64,000 bases of DNA from Bog-532 sp963828445 (GTDB lineage: Bacteria; Actinomycetota; Actinomycetes; Streptosporangiales; Streptosporangiaceae). Positions 7,969 through 17,337 of the stretch are shown here, one piece after another. The translations under genes and the position numbers were made by a program. Positions within the stretch are counted from its first letter, which is position 1. The number at the start of each line of letters is the position of its first letter. The notes beneath the pieces were generated by a model. It was not told where the DNA came from. It saw nothing but the letters and a program-made list of their open reading frames with translations, and ran no database searches. The stretch is from NCBI GenBank assembly GCA_963828445.1, contig CAWHFP010000003.1, positions 372,001 to 436,000 of the forward strand. Reading direction: 5' to 3'.

Positions 7969-8874
7969 TCAGGCGCTGTTGCGCTGGCTGGCCGCCTGGC
8001 TGGCGCCGGACCAGAGCGACTCGGCCGTCTCGAGGATCAGCTCCCGCGAGGACTCGGGGTCCAGGGCGGCTTCGGCCAGCATCTGGAAGGCGATCCGGTG
8101 CAGGTAGGTATCGCGCTCGCCTTCCAGGGTGAAGCCGCTCTTCAGCGTCTCCGTGCTCACGACTTCCTGCAGCATGGCGTCGCTGTCGGCCACGAACCCG
8201 AAGATGACGAACGACTCGCCGAACACGGTGTGCTGTGAGTCCAGCGGGAGGATCTGGACCGTGATATTCGGCTTGTCCGCCTCCGCCACCAGCCGCTCAA
8301 GCTGCTCGTACATCACCTGGTCATTACCGATCCGGCGCCTCAGCACCGACTCGTCGAGAACGACCGAGATCTGCAGCCCATCCCGATCCAGCACCTGCTG
8401 GCGCCGCAGGCGGACGTTGACCATGCGCCCGATCATTCCCGGGGGAACGGGCTCGACCCGGCTGTAGCTGCTGATGATGTGCCGGGCGTAGGCCTCGGTC
8501 TGCAGCAGGCCGGTGACCACATCGACATGCCAGATGGACATCGATGTCGCTTCGTATTCGAGGCCGATGAACTGCTGGTATTCCTCGGTGAGGCTGTCGC
8601 CGTATTCTTCCCACCAGCCCTTTTGGGCCGCGTCCTGGGCCAGTCCGAGCAATAGGGAGCGGCGGGCCCCGGTGATCTCGTAGTAATCGAGGAGTCGCTC
8701 GACTTCCTTGGGCCGCAGGCTGGTCCGGGCCCGCTCGTAGCGGCTGATCTTGGAAGCCGACCACTTCAGCGCGGCGGCGACGGAGTCTCCGCTCTTGCCC
8801 CGGCTTTCTCTGATCGACCGCAGCTCAGCAGCCAATCGGCGGCGCCGCACCGTGGGTGATCCTGGGGCGATCAA
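7969..8874 (-). CDS. XRE-family regulator with DUF5753 domain
   Basis: A 301-residue cytosolic DNA-binding protein. A Cro/C1-type helix-turn-helix spans about residues 8-65 (RRRRLAAELRSIRE to KISRYERARTSLRP). DUF5753 follows to about residue 280, with the family pattern YARHIISSYSRVEPVPPG and the ILPLDSQHTVFGESFVIF segment. The start was set at TTG 8874 because GAGGAGG lies 8 bases upstream and the family usually begins a few residues before SPTVRRRRL. A longer reading to 8985 has no better site. It pairs with the convergent DUF397 gene. An inverted repeat at 8926-8948 in its upstream region may be an autoregulatory site. Confidence 0.92.
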   Translation of the reverse strand: MIAPGSPTVRRRRLAAELRSIRESRGKSGDSVAAALKWSASKISRYERARTSLRPKEVERLLDYYEITGARRSLLLGLAQDAAQKGWWEEYGDSLTEEYQQFIGLEYEATSMSIWHVDVVTGLLQTEAYARHIISSYSRVEPVPPGMIGRMVNVRLRRQQVLDRDGLQISVVLDESVLRRRIGNDQVMYEQLERLVAEADKPNITVQILPLDSQHTVFGESFVIFGFVADSDAMLQEVVSTETLKSGFTLEGERDTYLHRIAFQMLAEAALDPESSRELILETAESLWSGASQAASQRNSA

Positions 8875-8925
8875 CGGGCGTTCCTCCTCGGTGCCGCGGG
8901 CAGACTCGTGAGGCGGTCCTGCAGA

Positions 8926-8948
8926 TTTCCCCGAAATTATTGGGGAAA
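8926..8948 (-). promoter_or_regulatory. Inverted repeat upstream of the XRE/DUF5753 gene
   Basis: TTTCCCC (8926-8932) and GGGGAAA (8942-8948) form a 7-bp inverted repeat with a 9-base AT-rich spacer. It lies 52-74 bases upstream of the TTG start at 8874, where an autoregulatory operator would be expected. This is inference from position and symmetry. Confidence 0.4.
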
Positions 8949-8999
8949 CCTTTACTACACCGTACCCACACAAGCTCGCAACCAAGCTTCTGCCCCACC

Positions 9000-9500
9000 C
9001 CCCTTAACGTAGGCCGCCTTTGTTGGGTTCACATTCTTCGTCCGAGCCGGCCTGGCCCTGGCCCGGCCTCCCGGGCGGCATACAGGTGAGCAGGTCACAG
9101 TGACAAATAGCGAATGGCGGGTTTCCCGCCAGCCCTTCCGGCCGCGGGCGCAATGCGGCCCGCGCGGGCGCCCAGCCCGACCCGGCCTCGGCTTTGGCCG
9201 GATGCACCTGGCATCATCGCCGGACGTACTCCGCTGTTACCCGGGCGCACTCCCCTTCCGGCTGGGACAGCCGGTGCGGTGCAATCCAGTGATCGTCGAT
9301 GGCCAGTCTTAGGCAGATACCGGCTTCTGTGACTGCAGTAAGGTCAGATGACAGCTGATACAGCAGTGGTGAAACGAGACTGGAGTGGTCAGTCTCGGCG
9401 GGCCGGAGCGAACGTTCAACTCGCCATTGCCGGCCTGCCGATAAACCTCGGCGAATGAATTTCGCCGTCTTTCCGAAGCCACATTCCCCGGACACACGAC
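9000..9500. other. About 500 bases without a recognisable gene
   Basis: Short open frames exist on both strands (for example 9114-9332 plus and 9214-9495 minus), but none has a convincing ribosome site, family motif or codon pattern. The stretch between the XRE promoter region and the terminator at 9502 is treated as non-coding. Confidence 0.5.
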
Positions 9501-9501
9501 T

Positions 9502-9535
9502 GGCCTGCCTCGATTAGCCGAATCGAGGACAGGCC
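9502..9535 (-). terminator. Intrinsic terminator after the small secreted peptide gene
   Basis: GGCCTG then CCTCGATT (9502-9515) pairs with AATCGAGG (9521-9528), a one-base bulge, then CAGGCC (9530-9535), with a 5-base loop. It abuts the stop codon of the minus-strand gene at 9537. Confidence 0.8.
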
Positions 9536-9536
9536 G

Positions 9537-9719
9537 TTAGTCGCGCTTGACTATGGGCGGAAGAGGCAGGTCACCCGTGATAGCAGGTAAGCGGGGACGG
9601 CCGCCACCACCGAAGGTGTCTGAGTGGCTTAGTACGGCCGTTGACGATGCCGCGGCAATCGAACCCGCAGCGCTCAGCGTGAGGATTGCGGGAATGATGA
9701 TGGTACGCTTAATGGACAT
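9537..9719 (-). CDS. Small secreted peptide, unknown function
   Basis: A 60-residue product starting MSIKRTIIIPAILTLSAAGS, a typical short signal peptide (basic N-region, hydrophobic core, AxA-like AAASSTA end). The mature part is about 40 residues and Gly/Pro-rich (FGGGGRPRLPAITGDLPLPP), ending KRD. The ATG at 9719 has GGAGGG 5 bases upstream, and a strong terminator sits directly behind the stop codon. I do not recognise the family. A TGCAATTTGCA palindrome lies about 240 bases upstream, the same motif found near the SARP and flavohemoglobin genes, so it may belong to that regulon. A peptide signal or a small cell-wall component are both possible. Confidence 0.65.
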   Translation of the reverse strand: MSIKRTIIIPAILTLSAAGSIAAASSTAVLSHSDTFGGGGRPRLPAITGDLPLPPIVKRD

Positions 9720-9949
9720 GGTCCCTCCACGGTATTTCACTGTGGTCAGCGGCCTGCCGTCAGCGCTTCATCGGCCCGGATGGCACATTCCGCACTGTCA
9801 GGCTTATCGCCATTATGAGATGATTACGGGCAATAAAGTAAGACCCTGGGCGGAACTTTTCTCTACTAAAAACTGCGCTTTTCCTTTCAGTTTTGTTGAG
9901 AAGAAATAATCATTTGCTCGTGCTAGAAAATTGCCAGTAGCCCGTGCGG

Positions 9950-9980
9950 CGCAAGTATCTATGCAATTTGCACCGCACAT
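9950..9980. promoter_or_regulatory. TGCAA-N-TTGCA palindrome, copy 3
   Basis: TGCAATTTGCA (9962-9972) is a perfect palindrome; CGCAAGT (9950-9956) lies one 12-base step to its left and CGCACAT to its right. It is located between the divergent small peptide gene (start 9719, minus) and the LuxR-type regulator (start 10091, plus), and either could be the target. Confidence 0.45.
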
Positions 9981-10090
9981 GGCCAGCCAGCAATGCCGAA
10001 GGGACTCGGCATTGCCGGCCTATAGGTCGAATAAATGTCCGAAAAAAGGGCCGCTTGTTCGATAAATGTTCTGGTAGTAGGGTTCGTCCC

Positions 10091-12939
10091 ATGCCTCCGG
10101 TGACGCCGGCCGATCCCCTCGTCGGCCGCGACAACGAAAGAGCGCTTCTGACCGAATTGGTAAAAGAGTTGTCTGTGGGGCGCGGCGGTTCGGTGCTCAT
10201 CGAGGGCGAACCGGGCATCGGGAAGTCAGCACTGGTGCGAGCGGTGGTCGCGGAGTCCCGCGGCGCGGGCTGCCAGGTGATCTGGGCTTCGTGTGACGAG
10301 CTGGGCCAGGCCCTGCCGCTGGTGCCGTTCCTGGACGGGCTGGGCGTGCGCGAACCCTCGACCAATCCCCGCCGGACCACGATCCTGCGGCTGCTGCGCG
10401 GCGAGGCCACCACCGACCGGGGCACGGACGTCCCAGCGGCGCTGGCCGAGCAGTTGCTGGCCCTGGTGACCGAGCAGTGCACGATCCGGCCGACGATCCT
10501 GGTCGTGGACGACCTGCAGTGGGCCGACCCGGCCAGCGTCATCTTGTGGGGACGGCTGGCCCGGTCGGCCCGGCAGGTTCCGCTGCTGCTGATCGGCATG
10601 ATGCGGCCGGTACCCCGGCGCGATGACCTGCTGGCGCTGCGGCGCACGGTGGGCGACGCGGCCCGCCTCCAGCTCACCGGGCTCACCACCGACGCCATGT
10701 CCGAGCTGCTGGCGACCCTGGCCGGCGGCAAGCCCGACGACGACCTGCTGCGGCTGGCCGACGGGGCGGCGGGCAACCCGCTCTACGCCAGCGAGCTGGT
10801 CGCCGCGCTGGACCGAGGGTCGGGCCTGACCGTCTCCGACACCGGCACCGCCACGCTGGCCAGCGGGTCCGCGCCGGGCTCGCTGTCGGCGGCCATCGCC
10901 GACCGGCTCGGCTTCGTGACCGGTCCCACCCGCGACGTGCTCAAGGCGGCCGCCCTGCTCGGCATGGAGTTCGCGGTCCCCGACCTGGGTCTGGTCCTGG
11001 GCCAGAGTGTGGCCAACCTGGTCCCGGCGGTGGACGAGGCCTGCGCCGCGGGGGTCCTGGCCGAATGCGGCGACAGCCTCACCTTCCGGCATCCGCTGAT
11101 CCGGGCGGCGCTCTACGACGAGATGCCGGCCCCGGTCCGGGCCGCCTGGCATCGCGACGTGGGGCGGGCCCTGGCCACGGCGGGCGCGCCGCCGGACCGG
11201 GTGGCCCGGCAACTGCTCCGGGCCGTCGGCGAGACCACTCCCGGCTCAATGGACGGGCCGCCGGTGGACGGCTGGATGCTGGACTGGCTGACCGGCACCG
11301 CCGACACCTTGGTCAGCCAGGCGCCCGGCGTGGCGGCGGATCTGCTCACCCGGGCCGTGACCAGCTGCCCGGCGGGCTCAGACCGGCACGGCTGGCTGGC
11401 CAGCCGATTGGCCGACGCGCTCTACCGCATGGGCGACCGGGCCGAGGCCGAGCGGGTGGTGAACCAGGCTCTCGAGCACGTCACCGAGACCGACGTCGTG
11501 GTGGACCTGCACTGGACGCTGGCCCAGTGCCGCATGCTGACCGGCTCGGCCGCGGAGTCCCTGCGCACGCTGGAGCAGGCGCTGGCGGCGCCGGGCATCA
11601 AGGCCCGGCACCGGGCCCGGCTGCTGGTCCTGGCCGGACGGACCCACACCTACCTGGGCGAGCTGGAGAAGGCGGGCCAGGTGGCCAGCAGCGCGCTGAC
11701 GGCGGCGGCCGAAGCGGGCGACGACTGGGCCACCGGCTGGGCGCTGCACGTGCTGGCGCTGGTGACCACGGCGCGCGGGGACCTGACCGATGCGCTGCCC
11801 CTGTACGACCAGGCGCTGACCGCGACCCAGATCGACCCGGCCCTCACCGACCTCCGGGTGCTGCTGCAGATCAACAAGGCGCTGACCCTGGGCTACCTGG
11901 ACCAGTACGAGCACGCTTTCGCCGCCGCCGGGCAGGCCCGGCAGCTCGCCGACCAGGTCGGCACCACCGTTCCGGCTGACCCAGGCCCACGATGCCCTGG
12001 GTCAGCTGTTCTTCGAGACCGGACGCTGGGATGACGCGCTGGCCGAGGTGGACATCGTGCCTGCGGACCTGAAGGAGCCCGGCGCGGCCTGTGGCGGCTT
12101 CGGCATCGCGGCCGTGATCTGCTTCCACCGGGGCGAGATCGAGGCGGCCCGCCGCCACCTGGCCGCGGCCGTCCCGCACGCCGAGCGGATCGGGCACCGG
12201 CTCATCGCCCCGCTGGCCCTGGCCCGCAGCCTGGACTGTGAGCGCAGCGGCGCGCATGACCGAGGCGCTGGCCGCGCTGACCGGCGAATTGGACGGAAAC
12301 ACCGAGGAGATCCAGGAGATCGAGGACCTGCTGGCCGACGCGGTCCGCCTGGCCGTCACCATCGGCGACCTGGACACCGCGCGGACCCTGGCCGGGCACG
12401 CGACCACGCTCGCGGCCGACTCGGAGATCCCGCACAAGCAGGCCAACGCGCTCTGCTGCCGCGGCCTGCTGGACCACGACGCCCCCCGGCTGCTGGCGGC
12501 CGCGGAAAGCTACGAGAAGGCGGGCCGTCCCCTGCTGCGGGCCAAGGCCCTGGAGGCCGCGGCGGAGGAGTTCGTCGGCCAGGACGATCGCACCCAGGCG
12601 CGGGCCGCGTTCACCCAAGCGGTGGAGATCTACACCGGTCTCGGTGCGACCGCCGACGCGGCCCGGCTCCAGGCCGCCTTCCGCGCCCACGGCATCCGGC
12701 GTGGGCCGCGGGCCAAGCACCGGCAGGCGCGGAACGGCTGGGACAGCCTCACCGCGACCGAGATCAAGATCGCCGCGTTCGTCGAGGAGGGGCTGTCCAA
12801 CCCGGAGATCGCCGCGCGGTTGCTGCTGTCCCGGCGGACGGTCGCGACCCACGTCTCGCACATCTTGAAGAAGCTCGACGTGCACTCGCGGACCGACATC
12901 GCCCGCGAGTCAGCCCTGCGCTCCGCCGCAGCGAGGTGA
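10091..12939 (+). CDS. LAL-type LuxR regulator with two apparent frameshifts
   Basis: A large ATP-binding LuxR regulator of about 950 residues, read across two frame changes. The N-terminal AAA domain has Walker A GEPGIGKSALV (about residue 38) and Walker B ILVVDDLQWAD (about 137). The middle is TPR-like. The C-terminus has a LuxR helix-turn-helix (LTATEIKIAAFVEEGLSNPE to KKLDVHSRTDIAR, about 12745-12910). The first frame is open to 12034, but coding sense shifts near 11971 (a single extra T restores VGTTVRLTQAH). It shifts again near 12237 (an extra T before GTGAGC restores LDVSAAARM). Both look like one-base insertions. LAL regulators often govern secondary metabolism or sugar use. The 3' end overlaps the convergent ATPase gene by 30 bases. 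Confidence 0.88.
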
Positions 12940-13461
12940 TCGCCGGGTGGTCCGCGTGCGGGCCGGGTGCTGACGGTTCAGGGCCGGGCGGTCCTTGCCG
13001 ACCACGCCGGGCCGGGCGCCGCCGGGCCGTGACCGCCAGCCACCGCCGTAGTCGGGCCGGAACGCGAGCGTGAAGTAAACCGCCTTGCCCTCGGGGGTGC
13101 GGTCACAGCCCCACTTGGCCGCCAGCGTGTCGACCAGCATCAGGCCTCGCCCGGCCTCGTCCTCGACCGAGGCCTCGAGCAGGACCGGGAAGAAGCGGGA
13201 GGTGTCGTGAACGTCGACCCGCAGGTGGCCGAAGCAGCAGGTGATGAAGACCGTGATGGTCTCGCCGGTCTCATGCTTGATGGCGTTGGTGACCAGTTCG
13301 CTGGTCAGCAGGGCCGCGATGTCCGGGTCGACCGGAACGTCCCAGGCCGTGATGGCGGCCTGGACCTGGTGGCGGGCCTCCGCGACCGCGTTCGGTCCCG
13401 TGGTCAGCTGGGCGCGGCGGGAGTGTAGGTCGGTCGGACGGATGGGTGCCCTGGTATCCAT
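12910..13461 (-). CDS. RsbW-like ATP-binding protein (anti-sigma-type kinase fold)
   Basis: A 183-residue protein with a HATPase_c_2 domain at residues 15-135. It has the N-box LLTSELVTNAIKHE, the G1-type sequence DVHDTSRFF (weakly conserved), and the G2 region EDEAGRGLMLVDTLAAKWG. Such proteins are Ser/Thr kinases or anti-sigma factors acting on STAS partners; Streptomyces genomes hold many. The C-terminal 45 residues are Arg/Pro-rich and unlike the family; they run antisense to the end of the LAL gene and may result from a displaced stop. The ATG at 13461 follows GAAGGAG. Composite module B lies 60-110 bases upstream. Confidence 0.88.
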   Translation of the reverse strand: MDTRAPIRPTDLHSRRAQLTTGPNAVAEARHQVQAAITAWDVPVDPDIAALLTSELVTNAIKHETGETITVFITCCFGHLRVDVHDTSRFFPVLLEASVEDEAGRGLMLVDTLAAKWGCDRTPEGKAVYFTLAFRPDYGGGWRSRPGGARPGVVGKDRPALNRQHPARTRTTRRSPRCGGAQG

Positions 13462-13519
13462 CGGGCTCCTTCGTAGGCCGGTTGAAGCCGGCTCCAGTTG
13501 AGCTGGCTCTATCCGCTTG

Positions 13520-13572
13520 CACTACAAATAGTCCTGCAAGTTGCAGATTTAGACATCGGTCAGCTGACCGAT
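13520..13572. promoter_or_regulatory. Operator-like module B: TGCAAGTTGCA plus an 18-bp palindrome
   Basis: TGCAAGTTGCA is at 13535-13545; after five bases AGACATCGGTCAG (13551-13563) runs into ATCGGTCAGCTGACCGAT (13555-13572), a perfect 18-bp palindrome. Order, spacing and sequence match module A at 7069-7102, where the right half of the second palindrome has decayed. It lies upstream of the RsbW-like gene (minus, 13461) and 200 bases before the oxidoreductase gene (plus, 13778). Confidence 0.6.
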
Positions 13573-13670
13573 ATCGCAGTAATGTCGCGGACCGGGGCGC
13601 GAAGGACGTCCTGAGGAGGGGCGGGCCGGGCTCCCGGGCCGGGTGCGGACCGGGGTTCCCGGGTGGCGCG

Positions 13671-13760
13671 GACCGGGAGCGCGGGGAGGCACGGGCCAGG
13701 GACCGCGGGGAGGCACGGGCCGGGATTCGGGGGAGGCGCGGGCCGGGCTTCCGGGGTGAT
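13671..13760. repeat. Degenerate GC-rich tandem repeat, 23-24-bp period
   Basis: A unit resembling GCGGGGAGGCACGGGCC recurs at 13681, 13705 and 13728 with 24- and 23-base steps. Like the repeat at 7261-7350, it lies a short distance to the right of a TGCAAGTTGCA module. It ends just before the start of the oxidoreductase gene at 13778. Confidence 0.6.
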
Positions 13761-13777
13761 GGCTAGGCTGAGGGCTC

Positions 13778-14575
13778 GTGACCGCCTCCGTGACCAGGCC
13801 CATCCGTGTCGGTCTGCAACTGCAGCCGCAGCACGCCGACTATCAGCAGATCAGGGACACCGCCGCGGCCGCCGAGGAGCTCGGCGCCGACGTGATCTTC
13901 AACTGGGACCACTTCTTCCCGCTGACCGGGGACCCGGACGGCAAGCACTTCGAGTGCTGGACCATGCTCGGCGCCTGGGCCGAGGCCACGTCACGGGCCG
14001 AGATCGGCGCGCTGGTGACCTGCAACGGCTACCGCAACCCAGAGCTACTGGCGGACATGGCCCGCACCGTCGACCACATCAGCGGCGGCCGGGTCATCCT
14101 CGGCATCGGCTCGGGGTGGAACGCCAAGGACTACGCCGAGTACGGCTACGAGTTCGGCACCGCGGGCAGCCGGCTCGACGACCTGGCCGGAGCGCTACCG
14201 CGGATCGAGTCGCGGCTGGCCCGGCTGAATCCCCCGCCCACCCGCAAGATCCCCGTCCTCATCGGAGGCGGGGGCGAAAAGAAGACGCTGCGGCTGGTGG
14301 CCCGGCACGCCGACATCTGGCACACCTTCGGTGACCCCGCGATCGTGGCCCGCAAGGCCGGCGTTCTGCGCCAGCACTGCGCGGACGTGGGGCGGGACCC
14401 GGCTGAGATCGAGATCTCGGCCGGCACCGAGGACCCGGCCGCGCGCCCGGAGGAACTGGGCGTGGCCCTGCGGGCCCAGGGGGTTTCGCTGTTCACGGTC
14501 AACGCCAGCGGGCCGGACTATGACCTGGCCCCGCTGCGCCGGTGGATCGCCTGGCGGGACGAGCAGAACTCCTGA
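13778..14575 (+). CDS. LLM-class F420-dependent oxidoreductase
   Basis: A 265-residue luciferase-like TIM-barrel protein. Family features are the N-terminal VGLQLQPQHADY strand, ADVIFNWDHFFPL (about 40-52), the nonprolyl cis region GALVTCNGYRNPELLADMARTVD, ISGGRVILGIGSGW (about 100-113) and the C-terminal cofactor segment. Members transfer hydride from reduced F420 to diverse substrates in the cytosol; the substrate cannot be deduced. It is shorter than typical 290-340-residue members, mostly at the C-terminus. The start is GTG 13778; no strong ribosome site is visible, since GC repeats run up to it. The gene stands alone between the repeats and a convergent lipoprotein gene. Confidence 0.88.
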   Translation: MTASVTRPIRVGLQLQPQHADYQQIRDTAAAAEELGADVIFNWDHFFPLTGDPDGKHFECWTMLGAWAEATSRAEIGALVTCNGYRNPELLADMARTVDHISGGRVILGIGSGWNAKDYAEYGYEFGTAGSRLDDLAGALPRIESRLARLNPPPTRKIPVLIGGGGEKKTLRLVARHADIWHTFGDPAIVARKAGVLRQHCADVGRDPAEIEISAGTEDPAARPEELGVALRAQGVSLFTVNASGPDYDLAPLRRWIAWRDEQNS

Positions 14576-14612
14576 CCTGGGCTGGTCCGGGCCGGCGGCC
14601 GGGGCCGGGTGG

Positions 14613-15833
<1,221 letters not shown>

Positions 15834-15916
15834 GATGTTCGACCATATCCAGATACGCGGTGATCAGGGTTGTTTCTGGTAAAGCGCAGGCCGAGCGCTG
15901 CGGGCCGCCCGCGGTC

Positions 15917-15945
15917 TTGACACCTCAGCGCGGCTCATCGACGAT
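15917..15945 (+). promoter_or_regulatory. Possible sigma-70 promoter for the LacI gene
   Basis: TTGACA (15917-15922), a 17-base spacer, then GACGAT (15940-15945), a weak -10. It lies 117 bases before the GTG start of the LacI gene and points toward it. The -35 is perfect, but the -10 matches at only about half its positions. Confidence 0.35.
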
Positions 15946-16061
15946 GCTGGTCAGTTGATATGCGTTTGCTTAGTTGCAGTTTCGGCTGTTATCGCGGGAT
16001 CCGGATGGCCTGCCGGCGCGGGGAAAGGCGAGCACGTTCACCCTGCGCGGAGGAGGATGCG

Positions 16062-17144
16062 GTGGCCGCAAAGGACGCAGGGGTTCCGGACGGTCTGCGG
16101 GTTCCGGATGGTCTGGGGGTTCCGGCGGAGCTGGAGGCTCCGGAGGACGGGGTGACGCTGGCTGATGTGGCCCGGGTGGCCGGGGTGTCGTCGGCAACGG
16201 CGTCGCGAGTGCTCACCGGTTCACCGCACGTCCGGCCGGGCACTCGGCAGCGGGTCGAGGCGGCCATGAGCCAGCTGGGGTACGTGCGGCAGCGGGCGGC
16301 CCGGTCGGCGGAGTCGCGGCGGACCCGGTCGATCGCGTACGTGGTGTGCGAAGAGAACGTGAAGGTGTTCGCCGATCCGTTCTTCGCCCGGCTGCTGTGG
16401 GGGGTCAGCCGGGAGCTGTCAGCAGCCGACCTGCAGCTCATCTTGCTGACCCTGCACTCACCGCAGGAGTGCCAGTCGGTGTCGCGCTACCTGCGCAGCG
16501 GGCACGTGGACGGGGCCCTGTTCGTCAGCATGCACGGGCGGCTGCCCCTCGACCTGGACAGCCTGGGCATCCCGCTGGTCCTATGCGGCCGTCCCGCCGA
16601 CGGCGGGGAGCGCCACGCCTACGTCGACGCCGACAACGTGGGCGGGGCCGAGCAGGCGGTCCGGTACCTGCTCGGCAGCGGCCGGACCGCGGTGGCCACG
16701 ATCGCCGGGCCGCCGGACATGGCCCCCGGCATCGACCGGCTGCTCGGCTACCGCAAGGCGGTGGCCTCGGCCGGGGTCAGCGACCCGGGCATGATCGCCT
16801 ACGGCGACTTCACCGGCCTGGCCGGCGAGCAGGCCGCCTTCCGGCTGCTCGATCACCGCCGGAACACCGATGCGATCTTCGCGGCCTCCGATCTGATGGC
16901 CATGGGCGCACTGCGGGCCCTGCGCCGGACCGGGCGGCGGGTGCCGGACGACATCGCGGTCATCGGGTTCGACGACTCCCCGCTGGCCCAGCACGCCGAA
17001 CCCGCGCTCAGCTCGGTGCACCAGCCGCTGGAAGCGATGGCGGCGCGGATGACCCGCGAACTGCTGGCCCTCATCGCGGCCCCGGACCAGCCCCCGGCCC
17101 ACGTCATCCTCGACACCGAGCTGGTGCTGCGCGACTCGGCCTGA
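16062..17144 (+). CDS. LacI-family transcriptional regulator
   Basis: A 360-residue repressor with an unusual 30-residue N-terminal lead of imperfect GVPDGLxVPxGL repeats before the helix-turn-helix (VTLADVARVAGVSSATASRVL). A periplasmic-binding-like sensor domain follows, with typical blocks (FFARLLWGVSRELSAADLQL, DGALFVS, GFDDSPLAQHAEPALSSVHQP). The GTG at 16062 was chosen because GGAGGAGG sits just upstream. LacI proteins of this kind repress sugar or cellulose genes until bound by a saccharide. It directly precedes a GH6 cellulase and is near a GH12 cellulase, so cello-oligosaccharide sensing is likely. No TGGGAGCGCTCCCA (CebR-type) operator was found near any of the three genes, so its operator is probably different. 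Confidence 0.92.
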   Translation: MAAKDAGVPDGLRVPDGLGVPAELEAPEDGVTLADVARVAGVSSATASRVLTGSPHVRPGTRQRVEAAMSQLGYVRQRAARSAESRRTRSIAYVVCEENVKVFADPFFARLLWGVSRELSAADLQLILLTLHSPQECQSVSRYLRSGHVDGALFVSMHGRLPLDLDSLGIPLVLCGRPADGGERHAYVDADNVGGAEQAVRYLLGSGRTAVATIAGPPDMAPGIDRLLGYRKAVASAGVSDPGMIAYGDFTGLAGEQAAFRLLDHRRNTDAIFAASDLMAMGALRALRRTGRRVPDDIAVIGFDDSPLAQHAEPALSSVHQPLEAMAARMTRELLALIAAPDQPPAHVILDTELVLRDSA

Positions 17145-17337
17145 CCGGCGTGGGCACGGGCTGGGCCAGCGGCTGGGGCCAGCGGCCGGGCCAGGGGTGC
17201 CGGTGTAAGTTTCACGGTCCCGGGCGGCCGCGTAGCAGCACATCGCCGCCTGATCTGCCACGATCTGTACACCCCCTGCGGGCCTGCCTATGGTCACGGC
17301 AGCCACATCGGCAATGTCGCCTGGGAGGAGATCCCGC

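Noticed and set aside
9214..9495. A 93-residue minus-strand frame
   Set aside because: The composition is not coding-like and there is no start site; the plus-strand frames over the same DNA are equally poor.
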